Below, in pieces: positions 33,575 to 46,836 of a stretch of 54,747 bases of DNA. The DNA is taken from NCBI GenBank assembly GCA_002221725.1, contig NJFT01000256.1:1-54747 (forward strand). Reading direction: 5' to 3'. Positions within the stretch are counted from its first letter, which is position 1; each line of letters starts with the position of its first letter. Both the position numbers and the translations under genes were made by a program. The notes beneath the pieces were generated by a model. The model searched no databases and was not told where the DNA came from. It saw nothing but the letters and a program-made list of their open reading frames with translations. Source of the stretch: Scedosporium boydii. Its lineage: Eukaryota > Ascomycota > Sordariomycetes > Microascales > Microascaceae.

Positions 33575-36127
33575 TTTGGATTTGTTGTGTGATGCTTTTT
33601 GGGGGGATGGAATTTGGATAAGAATTGGGGAAGATTGGGATGAGTGAAACTTCGTGAGAAGGGTGCTGTGGCGGAACTGAGGATAGATGTTGAGGGTTGA
33701 TGGGGAGCGTGTCGAGCTGTTTATCTATACATACGGACTCTTCCTTCTCTTCCTTCTTCCCTTTACGAACTTGGAGAAGCCTCATGACCGCCGAGCCATC
33801 CCGGAAGGAGCAGAGTAGCATGCAGTCCGAGGCGTCGTGAGATCGGTCTCCACGACTACATGGGCATGCAGGCAGTCAGCTAAGCTACGAAGTACCTTTT
33901 CTTCCAATTGCCTCAGTGGCGTGGTGGGACGGGATGCACGTCTACTCCGTACATTGAACTTCGAATGTTCCTCCTCTTCGTCAATTGATCCATCTCAGCT
34001 GAGGCGCCATGCATCTCCATCTGCTTCCCGCCCCTCCTTGCTCTCCATGTCTCTCGGTTGCATAGATGACCCGAGGTAGAGAATGCGAGGGTTCAGTAAT
34101 ATCACGATCGTCCTCGTGTCCGGGCCAATGTTTAGGGGAGACCGGCGAATAGCCACCGCTTCCTTATTCTAATTCGCTCCGATTTTCCGTTCTTGGGAGT
34201 GAATCGAGGCCCAAGGATACTTTTGTAGTGCATGCTGGGCATGTACGAAGTAGGTCGTGGCCGACATTCCATCTGTGGCTGGAAGCTCCAACCTGTCCCA
34301 TGCAGCGAGGTCAAAAGATCTGGGGTGGTAGTGGTAGGTCATAATTTACATGACTATGTTCAAATACGAGAAGAAGCAGTGCAAAGGAGTGGAGGCAAAG
34401 AAACCGAAGAACCAAGGCAAGGTGATTTTTTTGCTCGTCAATTGGCTCCATGCAGAAGAAGCATGGAAGGCCAGGAATAATCCCCTCGTTGTCTCTCCCT
34501 CTGCTCCCTTGGTGACATCACACGTTTCTATTTTCGGCTGGCCCCGCTCTGGTCCCGCCTCTTGTCATTCGCCCACTTTGCTCTTCCTGGGCTGCTTCTT
34601 GCATTTCCTCAAGCTCACCCGCCTCCCTTCTGCCGTGTTGGCAAGGGTATTGGCGAAGCATGATCACCAAAACAAAAAAAGAAAGCTCGTAAAATGCGCC
34701 GGAGGACCAAAAGCCACTGACGACGTACGGAGTAGATTAATCCACTTAACCTGGTTTCGACCTATCGGAATACTCCAGACCCCACCTCCCTGATTTCCTT
34801 TAAGGCTGCTCTTGGAGCTGGCTAGCCTGGCGAGGAGGAAATAAAGGCGCCGGACGGGAGCTAATCGAATACGCAGTGTAGTGCTGAGGACACTGTTAAC
34901 CTCGGATTATAGCGCGCGGGAAGCGAAGCCCACGATGTCACTATTTCCCTGGGCAGATGATGACGAACGCCAAGAAATTGGGGTCGATGGGCGAGAGGGT
35001 GCTGGATGCAACATGATGTGGATTATTCTTCCTTTCTCGTATTAGAAGTCAGCGTATCCACTGGATGTCGATCTGCGTTCAAATGTTTAGTTAGTGCTCC
35101 GGTTCTGGGTTAGTTTACGAGATCTGGACAGGCCCCACGCTGGGACTTGCAGACATCTCCGCACTTTACCTCTGTAGACATCCACACATCATTAGCGTGT
35201 AAGTCTTGAAGAATGCGACGACGAGAAAAGGATCGGGGAAGACCAAGGCCCACTGTCTCACGTAAGAGAGGACCTGTGGGCAATATCAGAATGCGGCGGC
35301 CGTCTCTGAGTGTACGAGATTATGGAGGCCGGAAATAGCGGATGCCATGCGGCACTCTACAAGTGCGATCTTGGTTTGCTCCGCTGAGAGTCGGCTTGTC
35401 ATAGATAGGGCTTCGAACCCAGAGAGCAGTGCGTACGCAAGTAATGTAAATGGCCGAGGGGAAACCTTCATCTCCATTCATCGAAGCTGCTGCTTCCTGG
35501 CGGCGTTTGTTTCCCGCTCTTGTCTGTTCTGCTCTTGGTCCCATCCCTTCCTAATGGAGAGCATTGTCGCCGGTTACCTCAGGGCTTTGCAAGTCGGCTT
35601 GTCGATTCTCCAACAAACAGCAGACGGAAACAACACTTCCTTAGACCAACTAGGTCATCCGTGTCCAGACTCCCTGCTGCGATGAGTGTAAGATCACATA
35701 ATTCCAAAACCAAAAAAAAGAAAAAAAAAAAAAAAAAAGAAAAAAACACTTTTAACTTCCGACCAAAAAGCCGGGGTGCGAGTGAACGAATACTGGAACT
35801 CAGATGACACGAGGATAAGTCCAGTACACAGGTAATCCGTGAGGAAGACTCAAACTATATCGGACGGGGTGGAGTTGAACTGAACAAACTAAGGGTAACC
35901 ATCCACCATAAACCCCCCCTCTCTTATCAATCACCCAGACGTGGGTAATTCTAGCGATGCTAACAAGACGATACAGAAATGGGCAGGAATTTAAGCAATA
36001 ATAACAAGAACATTAATAATAATAGAAAAGAGAAAAGCATCGCGCAGCATCATCCTGTCCAAACATTATAGAAACGGGAATAATAACGTGTATAATGTAC
36101 ATGAGGTTACTTCGGGTTTCCACTCCC
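33575..36127. other. 2.5-kb intergenic region upstream of the secreted protein gene
   Basis: Holds the promoter of the cysteine-rich protein and the 3' flank of the PARP-finger gene. It contains TACGAAGTA at 33886 and 34244, TACTCCGTA at 33943, TACGGAGTA at 34726 and an A-rich tract at 35712-35746. A 63-codon minus-strand frame at 35477-35286 is open but not recognisable. No gene supported. Confidence 0.5.
33722..33729 (-). promoter_or_regulatory. TATA-like element upstream of the secreted cysteine-rich gene
   Basis: Minus-strand TATAGATA about 150 bp upstream of the start codon, followed by a CT-rich leader with CAAC elements. Fits a core promoter, unproven. Confidence 0.35.
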
Positions 36128-37594
36128 TTAGACCTGCGATGATCTGCGACGGGTGCTCCTGCGTCTGGAGCCGGTGTCACGGTTGGCGGGGACCTCGACA
36201 TCATCATCGTCATTGCCGCGGCTCTTCTTGCTCGACGCCTGCCTGACGGGCTTGGCTGCCTTCTTGGCCGGCTTGGGCTTGACCTCCTCAGACTCGGACG
36301 ACTCCTCTTCCTTGGCCTTTCGGGCTGTTTTGGCGGTAGTCTTTGGCTTGGCCTTAGACTTCTTGGCGGGTTTCACGTCTTCCTCCTCATCGTCATCCGC
36401 TGCCTCCTTATTCTCGGACTCGACAGGTTCATTCTTGGGCTTGGATCGCACGACGGCCTTGACAGCCTTCTTCCCTGCAGCGCCCTGAGCCTTGGTCTTC
36501 TTGGCCGTAGACTTGGTCGCTGGATGTTCCTCATCATCACTTGCATCGGATTCGGCCTTGGCGCCCTTAGTAACCCTGCCCTTCTTCGCGGGCTTAGCCT
36601 CCTCTTCTTCAGCATCGCTTTCGACCTTGGTGCGCTTGGTCCTTCCTTTCTTAACGGGCTTCACAACCTCCTCATCCTCATCCTCGACTTCTGCCTTGGC
36701 CTTCACCGCCTTCTTTGCCTTCTTCACTGGCTTGACAGGCTCGGCATCCTCTGGCTCCTCGTCCTCCACTTCCGCTGCCTTGGCCTTTGTCTTGGCCGCC
36801 TTCTTTACCTTCTTCGCCGGCTTGGCGGGCTCGGGTTCGTCTTCCTCATCTTCGTCCTCGGCGCGGGCTCTCTTGCCCTTCTTCTTGACCGGCTTGCCCT
36901 TGGACTTGCCTGCGTCACTTTCATCGCCCACGTCAGCTTTGGCCTTGGCGCGACGAGCGGGAGCTCTAATGCCTCGCTTGCCGGGGACATTGTACTCCGG
37001 ATCCTACAATTTTGTATTTAGCTATCACTCTATGCATGGGTGGCGCACGCTAGTACATACCCCATTGAAATCCTCTGCGTCGATGTGGCCCTGTTTGACA
37101 CATCGGCGAATCTTTTCCTGAATATCGGGGTGATCACTGAGAAGGCGAGTTAGCTTTCAGAAACCGTGAGTTTCAGCCCAAGGGAGGCCTATCTAGTCCA
37201 TACCCGAGCTCGTCGTATCCGTCAAAGAAGTCGAACGACAGATTCCCATCTTGGTTTCTGTCACAGAGCTCTTGGACCTGCTGCATTTGCAAGCCGGAAA
37301 CACAGCCCCTAAAGGAATCGGAATTAACATAGGCTCAAATCTCATCACCTCGGGATCTCTGATAACCCACCAATGCTTCCATTTCCAAGAACCGCGGTCC
37401 TCAAAGGTGATGTAAGTACCGAAACGAAGAACGCCCTTTTCGATTTTGACTCCTTCCTTCTTGCAATGGGTGTCTTGGCATAGAGCCCGTGCAGATGGTG
37501 ATATTTCTGAGCCTTGCGTTAGGGGTGGAATGAGAGATTAAAATGAGTGGAGGGTCAGTTTCAGGGCGAGCTTACCAACGCGATACTCGGGCAT
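36128..37594 (-). CDS. PARP-type zinc-finger protein with long Lys/Glu-rich tail
   Basis: 403 aa from five exons (-): 37594-37576, 37506-37371, 37308-37204, 37136-37061, 37003-36128; introns 69, 62, 67 and 57 bp. The N-terminal zf-PARP module has C16, C21, H51 and C54, with the hallmark GVLRFGTYITFED and WKWKHWGC. In PARP1-type fingers this module recognises DNA breaks. No PARP catalytic domain follows, so this is a stand-alone finger protein. From about residue 145 the chain consists of alternating acidic (DEDEE) and basic (KPAKKxKK) blocks, like histone H1 or nucleolin tails, ending RRRSTRRRSSQV. Nuclear, DNA or chromatin binding is inferred. The first exon is only 19 bp, but its frame and ATG (MPEYRV) fit fungal relatives. 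Head to head with the ATR kinase gene. Confidence 0.87.
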
Positions 37595-38336
37595 TTTCTT
37601 GCTTTTGGCGGATTCTAAAGCTAAAAGTTGGTAGTCGACGAATGTGTATGGAAACCCTTGAAGAAAAGAGAAGATGCTATCTCAGGTTGAGGATAGAAAT
37701 TGAGGCTTGACGGGATCAATAAGTGAGAAGTTGATGAAAGTGATGCTGGAAGAGCTTGTGTGGAGAGCTCCAAAATTTATAGTTGGCGAAATTGCACAGC
37801 TGAAGAGGGTATCAAAATAGATTTTGATGAGAATACTTTCAAGCCAAAACCAAAAATTCAATACGGATCGCACTTGATGCTTCGACCAAAAATATCTGTT
37901 TTTGCCCGGCTTGAGTATCCAGTGTTCAAGGTGGAAGCCTGAGAATGCAAGTCTCACGTCTCTCGTGCTTTCTCCTGATCTGGCGCGACCCAACGAAGCT
38001 GAAGCTTCCCACTGCACTGTACCTTTGTACCTGTGTACCGCAATCCTAGTGAGCCTCAGGTCTCACTCGAGAACACGTGACCTCGCGTTTTTTGAGCCGA
38101 CACGCCCTTCACGACTTTCATTTTCTCGAGCTCAAAGGGACCCCACCAAATATATCTGGACGTCTCAGTCGTGCCTGTCCGCAGCCGGCTGCCTGCCCAC
38201 GATACTTGGGCCTAGAGAACGCCATTACATTCATAGCTTCTCTCTATATGAGTCGCCGTGAATTCATCAGTAATTTCGCACGTAAATTCCTCTAGCAGAC
38301 CACACATGGCGTATGCCGAGATGATCCTCTGCCATC
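37595..38336. promoter_or_regulatory. divergent promoter region between PARP-finger and ATR genes
   Basis: 742 bp separate the two start codons, short enough to be a shared bidirectional promoter. I see no obvious TATA box. The ATR side carries two ATGs upstream of the chosen start, at 38306 and 38321, in one frame that is out of frame with the kinase. Confidence 0.45.
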
Positions 38337-38440
38337 ATGACCACGACACCCCACGGGAACCTGCCCACGGCTGGAGGCCACGTCCTTCGGCGAGACGAGA
38401 TGCAGGCTCCACCCTCAACTTTGGCTGCACAGCTCGTTGA
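38306..38440 (+). other. upstream ORF overlapping the ATR kinase start
   Basis: ATG at 38306 opens a 44-codon frame that stops at 38438-38440, past and out of frame with the kinase ATG at 38337. If it is inside the mRNA leader, ribosomes would have to scan past it, which would lower kinase translation. The transcript start is not known. Confidence 0.35.
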
Positions 38441-41400
38441 GAATATCTCGACCTCGACGTCAACGAAATCGACGAAATCTAGCGAAAATGGAGAGCTCAA
38501 GAAGCTCTTTACTACCATCGAGCACATCAAGAACAATCCCGATCTCCTACAGACCCCCGAAGACCGAATCGCCCACAACCACATGCTGATTTATGTCTAC
38601 TTCCGCGCCGTCCTCGATGCCCTGCGGCCTGATGATCCGTTTCTCGACAAGGAGCGTATGCGTAGCGAGGCTTCCAAAGCTGTCCATTTCTTCAGGCTTG
38701 CCGTGATCGAGACTCCTCAAGTTCTGATATGCTCGGCCGATGAGGGACAATTCTTATTCAGAGGAAGTGAGCCGCTGTGGACGTGGGCTTTTCCAAAGAT
38801 CTTTCGTCTATTAGGCCACCCGCAATATCTGGAGCTTTCGGAACCAGTAGAGACTCTTTTCCATTCCATATTCAAGGTGGTCTCCACCACGGGGCAACTG
38901 ATATCGGTGATCCCCCCTCTCCTGTTCTATCTAAGGGAATTAGTTAAAGGTATGTTTGAGTCTCCCCCAATCGGAACAGCGGCGGCCCTCGTTACTCCGA
39001 AGGTACTAAACGTAAGTGTGCCTTTAGATATTCTTGACGCCCTCGAGAACAGTCCCACCGACCGCAGCGGTTCTCGAAGCCCCGCCGTAAAGCTCGATCT
39101 CCCGTCTAATCGAGTCTTCAAATGTATCGACCCCGATGCTGCTGATCCCACCTCCGAATCTACATCCCTAAGGCGTCGTGTTACGTACAAACTCACCAAC
39201 CCCTCTCAATGTCTACGGCAAGCATTGATCCTGCTTTCTATACTCTCTGGGCCCCTTACCCGCGAGAATCCTGTGGCTGGTCTCTCCGAACACGGACCTT
39301 GGCTACTTGACTCTCTTCATGCGCTCTGCAATGCCCAAATCCAGCGGGATCCTGCAATAGAAGTGACTATTGTCCCATTGATAAAGATCGCCTTGCCGTT
39401 CGCCTGTCGTAATGTCGCTCGTGGCAACACTAGGTCTATAATTCAAGGGAAGGCATGTATCGTGCTTTCGTTCCTCATCGCCGAACTAGCTACTAGGCCG
39501 GCTGAACTCCTAGGTGATAGCGAGGCCTCAAAGGCAGCGAGATGCTCGTTGTGCCAGTCAATCCTGTGCCTTACGAAGACGTCTATTTCCGACAGGGCAA
39601 TTAGTCGCCTCGTGTCTGCTCATGTAGTTGGTCATTGTGAATACCTATCCTCCCAGGTCCCAGAACTAGGGGCTGGATCCGATTTTGCGGTAAGACCCTT
39701 GTCCCTCCAAAAATTGATAAGAACTTTGATGTTAATCAGATTCGTTTATAGAGGGCTAGTGCTTTACTTCGGGAGGCGTCCGCCATGCAAATACCCCAGG
39801 CGTTTGACAAAAATGCGCGTCCTCAGTTGTTCGAGGACGAAGATCTGCGCCGCCGAGTAGAATCACTTCATCTTAACTACAAGATTACTGATGAGGAAGT
39901 CAACCAGCCGGATCGGAAGCGACGCAAGATTGCAAGCGTAGACACAAGTTTGGCGATGCTCTCTGAGCAGATTTTTGAGATAATAAACCCAGATGCTGTG
40001 GATGGAGGATTCGAGCAAATTGTAGTGTACGTTAACTCTTTTCTCCTCTTGGCTTCTTTGCTTGCTCTTGCAATGATGCTTATGTTTACCTCTCCAGGGA
40101 CGGATTCTCCAATATGGACGACGACAGAAAGTGCCTTGTTATGGAGCTTCTCGGCCGTGCCCCATGTGCAGCAGATGGCACACTCTCCTTCGCGGAGCCC
40201 GGTTCCAATGCGCAACCCAAGATGTCGTGCTCGTTTTGTTCCGGCCAAAAGGCGAGCGCACGCCTTCCGCCAGACTGCGTCAACCCAAGGGCAAAGAGTG
40301 AGGCTTATTCTGCCTTTGCAAAGCTTGTTGATCTTCCAGCTTTTCAGCAATGTAGGAGACCTCGAGTGGTGGCCATGATGGCACTCCGTCGGTTTGTCCT
40401 ACACTCAATTGAGCCCGAGTTTCTTAATATACAGGGCTCTCCATTAGCATCTTGGTGTGTCCGCTCGCTAAAGAGCTCTATTCGAGAACTTCGCATCGCA
40501 GCCGGGTATGTACATTTTTTGGTGTATATCGGTTTGGTGGGCTCATTTCTAACGCGGCTGTAGGCGGATTCTCCCTCTTTTTGTCAGAGACCTTGAGTCG
40601 GCCCTCGTCGAGAGCAAGGTAACTCGAGAAGCGTCGAACCACATCACGAGCACGACATCGCAGAATCTGTCAAGTTTGATGCCCTTTTTGAGGTCTATCT
40701 CGGATAGCTCCCCACCTCATTACCAAGAAACGTGCATCATGGCTTGGGGTCAGCTTGGCCGGTAAGAGTTCCTCCCACACTCACACCGCTGAGGTGTTGC
40801 CTTTATTCTTATTAACTCTTCTCGTAGGGTAGCACCTGATCAAGAGCTCAATCTGATTCTGTTGAAGTTAGTTGAGTATCTGGGATATGAAAACGATGTG
40901 ATCACCTCCTTGGCCTTCCAAGAGGTAAGTCTCAGTGACCACATATATTCCATTCTTTCTTAACCTTGGCTAACATGAGATATTAGTTGTCAAACATTGC
41001 GGCAGCGCGAAACCTGTCGCCCCTCAAGCTTTTCGAGCCATTCTGGAGAGGCTTGGCGCATTTCGTCATCAAAGACGTGATAACAAAACCCCAAACCAGC
41101 ATTTTGACGGCCGACCTTCTTGGCGTCAGCGTTAGCGAACTTCTCCTACTTGTCCATCGTCATGCGCTTCCCTGGCTTGTTTTACAAGGCAAGCGGGATG
41201 TCATTGAGCGGATAGCTATGGCTAGAAGGAACGATGAAATCCACTTACCCATTGTCGAGAGCGGGAATCTGGGCCCAGTATTAGCCCTCCTTTTCATTCA
41301 GCCTGTGGAGAACGTTGCTGCCTTTGCCATGGCCAAGTTGACTGAAATTACGCCTTATTTCGAGACAACATTTGAGATTCCGCAGCTTGTCCGCAGCGAA

Positions 41401-44400
41401 TTAGTGCCGATTGCGTTGGAACTTTTCAAGTTGGCCGCGGAAGGGAATGATGCGAGGAAGCTGGCCGTACGTACATTTCCCATATCCCCATGCGTGTGTA
41501 ACAGCCATGTCGAGTCATGGAGAAAGCTAACATACTTTCCTTGGCAGGCTCGAAACGCTCTTACACAGATTGCTGCCATAGTTGGTATTCCTGGAGAATC
41601 CAGGACCAGGAAGGGAAATGTTGTCGGTCGATTTCTCCAGCCGCAGGTTCTCGGCTTGATGACAAGGCTAACAGACGTCATCAATATCGCGGCCTTTGGA
41701 CGCCCGCCCACCTTGGAGCAACGCCTCTGTCTTCAAGCGATGGAAGAAATGATACGCACATGTAAAGCCCATGTCCGCGTAGCTCGCCCGCAGGTTAGTT
41801 TCGGTCCTGGCATTACTCTCCTGTGATATTTTAATAGTCTAATTACTGATGAAAACCACTCTTGGCAGATCTCAGCATGTCTGCTTGCAGCAATCGCTAT
41901 CCACGGTCTAAGACAAAGTGCGTTTTCTTGCTGGGCTACGATGCTTCACAACCTCGAAGAAGAGGACGTGGATGTATTACTGGAAACAACATTTTTCATC
42001 ATCATTCACTACTGGCCTATGTCAAACGAGTCGACGCGGCAGCATATGCAGGAACTTGTTCGAACTCTCTTAGACAAGCATCTTCCGGTTCTCGAAGCGG
42101 AGATCAATCGCATTCCATCGCTAGAAAGAGTTCTAGATCTCAAGCCACTTGAGGCTAGCTTACGGGCTCTCCGGGTTCCCCTCGATCAGCGGGCTGCTTT
42201 CAACATCTTTGCTGAGCGTATCGCGCACGAGTATTCTGGTGTTGTTATGTTGGCTCTTGAAGAGTTGGTAGCATACCTGAAACTAAACCAAGACTACATT
42301 CAAACTACAGCGATCAGCGAGAACCCTGATCCGGTAGTGGCAGTATTGTTACGGTCCCTCCTCGACTGCGCCTCGCGGTATAATGGAGTCAACCTTGATA
42401 TCGCCAGGTTATGTACCGAATGCATGGGCCTGATCGGCTGCATCGACTCGAATCGTGTCGAAGCTCCACGCGAACAAAAGTCCATTGTTGTGCTTGACAA
42501 TTTTGAGAACGATGATGATCGTCGCCACTTCGGATTCTACGTCCTCACTGAAGTTCTTGTCAAATCATTCTTATCAGCTACTGATCCAAGGCGGCAGGGC
42601 TTCTTGTCCTTTGCGATCCAGGAACTACTGGAAAGATGTGATATCAAACAAGCGGTGCTAAATCAGGATCTAGGGTCTAGAGGTGGCAGTGCTGACATTT
42701 ACAGGAAGTGGAAAGAATTGCCCATATCTGTCCAGGAAGTCCTCTCACCCTTCTTGAACTCTAGATACTTACTAGGACCGATGGCCCCAGTCGTCGCCAA
42801 GTATCCCATCTTCTGTCCAGGAAAGCCATATACGGCATGGCTAGTATCATTTGTTATGGATCTTCTTCGCAATCCCCAAAACGCCAATGCATCCCTTGTC
42901 TTCGAACCGCTCTCACGAGTAACGAGACTACGAGACCCTTCGGAGCCAGAGTTCCTACTCCCATATGTCGTGTCTCATATTATCATCAGCAACGATACGC
43001 CCAAGGAACTACGTGAAAATGTCATCAATGAGCTTACGACAATTCTTAATTATGAATTACCGGCCACAGCAACCCCAGATGAGCGGCAGGAGATGAAGTT
43101 ATTCTATGAGGTAGGTGTCATTAAAGCAACCCATTGAATCTGCGCTGCTCAATGTTAACTCGTAGTAACTAGGCTCTCTTCCGCATCCTTGATTATCTTA
43201 GAAGATGGGTTCATGCACGGCAAGCGAGGACCAAGAATGCACCGAACGATGACGCTGCAATCGGCCGTGTTCGCGAGTTCCTAGATCGAACCCCATCTCA
43301 GACAATTGCTCAACGTGCCTTGGACTGTGAGCAGTACTCTCGAGCCCTATTCTATCTCGAGTATCATATGCAGGAGGGCAAGCTTCAGGGTGATGATCAC
43401 TCAAAGATGATGAAGCGACTGCAAGACATTTACGCACACATTGATGAGCCTGATGGTCTGGAGGGTCTCTCGGCACGATTGCAAATCTTGGACATTGACC
43501 AGCAGGTCCTCGGCCATCGCAAGGCTGGCAGATGGACTGCCGCGCAAACTTGGTACGAGATACGCTTGGCGGCCGAACCAGATAACTCCGATGTCCAACA
43601 TGATCTTCTCACCTGTTTAAAGCAGACGGGACAACATGGTAAGTATAATTCTAAACTTCTTGGCCAGCATGATTGTGTTTAAATTGGGGCTAACACACCT
43701 TTTTTCCCTTTCTCCTCTCTAGATGTCCTGTTGAACTACGTAGAAGGCATGCACTTGCAGCCAGGTACTCAGACCAACATTGTACCGTTTGCTGTCGAGG
43801 CTGCCTGGGCGACCAACCGATGGGAGTCGTTGTCAAAATATCTAGATCTAGCCAAATCGTCAGACGCATCGTACGCCGACTTCGATGTAGCGATTGGCGA
43901 AGTATTCCGCGATTTCCAACTTGGTCGAAAGACCAATTTGATCCCAGCTATCAACAGCATCAGAGAGCGCATTGCCGCTTCGATGGGCATCACGGAGACG
44001 GCTTCTTTACAGGCTTGCCACGATATCATGCTGAGGTGCCATATCTTGACGGACCTTGAGCTGCTTTTGTCGGCACAAGCCAGTGAAGAAGAAGTCGACA
44101 ACCGGCCTACGCTGAATGCTCTTAAACGTCGGTTGGATGTTTTGGGTGCCTATGTTGAAGATAAACAGTATCTTCTAAGTATCCAGAGGACAGCGATGGA
44201 GCTACAGAGGTGACGCTTTCCCACATGGAAAACAAAAAGAGAAAAAAAGCAAAAATTCCAAGCTCGACATATAATTAACGTTTCGTTGTATTTAGGCCAC
44301 TCTATTCGGACCTCGACATATCAAGTCTCTGGATGTCGAGCGCACGTCTTGCCAGAAAGAGCAACTCCACGCATCAATCCTATAACGCCGTTCTCCATGC

Positions 44401-46531
44401 TTCAAGACTCGGCGATCGCTCTTCGGCAATCGAAAATGCGAAACTGCTCTGGAAAGATGGACATCATCGCAAAGCCATCCAAACTCTCGATGGTGTGATG
44501 GCGAATCATGAGCTAGTGACACAAGAGGAACTAGCAAGCATTCCATCTTCTAAGTTTGCTGATTGTCCACATAGACTACTCAAGGCAAGGGGAGAGTTGC
44601 TTCTGGCGAAGTGGCTAGACAGCACCGGAGCCCATCACTCGGCCACGATTAGAGAAAAGTATCAGGAACCGCCTAAGACCCATACGGCCTGGGAAAAGGG
44701 TCACTATTACCTTGGGAAACACTACAAGAAGCTGCTCGAGTGGCAGAAGACTCTGGATCCGGACGATCAAAGTGATGTATATCTCACGGGCGAGCTTGCT
44801 CGGGCGTTGATCGAAAATTATTTCCGTGCGCTCAATTTTGGAACAAAGTATTTGTACCAGACTTTGCCCAGGATCCTGACTTTATGGCTAGAGCTCGCCG
44901 CACAGCTTGATAAAGCTCCCGAGGGCAAGCATTCTGTCTCCCGGGAACTCTATCGAAGACGCACGGAACAACTTAACAAGCTCCATTCCAGCCTAGATAA
45001 GTGGATCTCTAGACTGCCTGCGTACCTGTTTTATACAGCCCTACCCCAAATCGTTGCTCGGATAGCGCATCCGAACAAGGACGCGTTTTCGAAGCTGGCG
45101 GACATAATCGTCAAGGTCGTCGACGCGCATCCCCGGCAGGCCCTTTGGAGCCTATTTGGTGTGATGACCACGAAGCAAAAGTCTGAGCGACAGGCTCGAG
45201 GGCAAGAAATCATACGCCGGCTGAAGACAAATGCGACCAAGGTCGGTGGTACTAAATTCGCGGTGAGAGACATCATCCGGAAGGGCGAGAGGCTAGCCGA
45301 ACAACTGCTCTTGGCGTGTCATAATGGCGACTTCCAGAGCAACCGAACGGTAAAGGCTAGCATTGTGAGAGACTTGTGCTTCAACCACGGATGTACGCCC
45401 TGCCCGTTGGTGGTGCCTATCGAGGCTTGCTTGACAGCGACGTTACCTACTGTCACAGATCACCAGAAAAAGCACGAGGCGTTCTCGCGTGATATTGTAA
45501 CAATCGACTCGTTCCTAGACGAGGTGCTCGTCCTTGGCTCTCTGGCCAAGCCAAGACGTCTCACAGCACGCGGATCGGATGGCAACCTCTATCCACTGCT
45601 CATAAAGCCCAAGGACGACTTGCGAACGGATCAGCGCCTGATGGAATTCAACTCTATGATCAACAGGGCGCTCAAGCGCGACGCGGAGTCAAGTAAGCGG
45701 CAATTATACGTACGAACATACGCAGTGACGCCACTCAATGAAGAATGCGGTATTATCGAGTGGGTTGACGGACTCAAGACACTCAGGGATGCGCTCCTCG
45801 CGCTGTATGCGGCGCGCAACATTTCTCCCGATTACAGCGTCATCAGAAACATGATGCGCGAAGCGGCGTCTTCTGCTAAGAACATTCACATCTTCACTGA
45901 GGGGGTACTCGGCATGTTCCCACCCGTGCTGCACCTGTGGTTTGTCAATCAATTCCCGGACCCGTCGGCTTGGTTCTCGGCACGCATCAGGTACACGCGG
46001 TCTTGCGCAGTGATGTCGATGCTCGGGACGATTCTGGGCCTGGGTGACCGTCATGGAGAGAACGTCCTGCTCGAAGAGGGGAACGGAGGAGTGTTCCACG
46101 TCGATTTCAACTGTCTTTTTGACAAGGGCACTACTTTTGCGCAGCCCGAGCGCGTGCCGTTCCGCCTGACGCACAACATGGTGGCTGCGATGGGGATTTA
46201 TGGCTACGAAGGGCCGTTTAGGCAGTGTTCGGAGCTAACACTCTCGATCCTGCGGCAACATGAGGAGACACTCATGACCATTCTCGAAGCTTTCATCTAC
46301 GATCCGACTCTCGATCTCCAGAAAGAGAAGAAGCCGGCCAGGAGAGCGGATGGCGGCGTCAAGTTTTACCCGCAAGGCGTGGTGGACAGCATCAAGAGGA
46401 AAGTGCGGGGTCTGATGCGGGATCAGAGCATCCCGCTTGGAGTTGAGGGACAAGTGGAGGAGTTGATTAAACAGGCGACTGATCCGAAGAATTTGGCGGC
46501 GATGTATATTGGATGGTGTCCTTTCTTGTAA
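38337..46531 (+). CDS. uvsB: ATR/Mec1/UvsB phosphatidylinositol 3-kinase-related checkpoint kinase
   Basis: Apical DNA-damage and replication-stress kinase (ATR in animals, Mec1 in yeast, UVSB in Aspergillus, MUS-9 in Neurospora). Eleven exons: 38337-39689, 39752-40026, 40098-40505, 40564-40761, 40828-40924, 40987-41466, 41548-41793, 41869-43110, 43173-43638, 43723-44209, 44296-46531. They sum to 7488 bp, an uninterrupted 2495-aa frame. The long N-terminus is helical-repeat-like, then comes a FAT region (about 1480-2000). The kinase domain has K2188 (LLIKPKDD), CGIIEWVDGLKTLRD, D2335 in GDRHGEN and D2354 in VDFN (DFN rather than DFG, as in ATR). The FATC end is MYIGWCPFL. Spacing of 19 residues between the two catalytic aspartates matches human ATR. 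Intron 41467-41547 is 81 bp with no in-frame stop, so retention would insert 27 residues. It is divergent from the PARP-finger gene and convergent with the cellulase gene. Confidence 0.93.
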
Positions 46532-46836
46532 CTCGAAAACTGGAATATATTGGGGACGAACTGACACCATAGAGTACTGTTTTCGGAGCTTGGGCTTTTA
46601 AGGCTGGGTGGTGGTAAATAGGGCGGCGGAAAACGTGAAAAAGATGCATTGTATTGTATGTGTCGTTAGAATCAAGGTCAAAATAAACACAGAACGATAT
46701 CAGCTACGTGCTCGCATTTCTATGTACAGCACCTTCAAGCTACTGCTGAAGGCATATCTATTCTTCCTCCATTTCCACCATATCCGAGCTAGAGCCCTGC
46801 AACTCTAATCTCATCCCACTAGGGCGCCGCTGCGGC
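46532..46836. other. 305-bp convergent 3' region of ATR and GH6 genes
   Basis: Only 305 bp separate the two stop codons, so the 3' UTRs probably abut or overlap. No gene seen. Confidence 0.5.

Noticed and set aside
35286..35477. 63-codon minus-strand ORF with helical composition
   Set aside because: Too short, no signal peptide, no neighbouring exon or homologue recognised.
36492..37121. 209-codon plus-strand ORF rich in hydrophobic residues
   Set aside because: It is the antisense shadow of the Lys/Glu-rich PARP-finger coding sequence; lysine codons read backwards give Leu/Phe.
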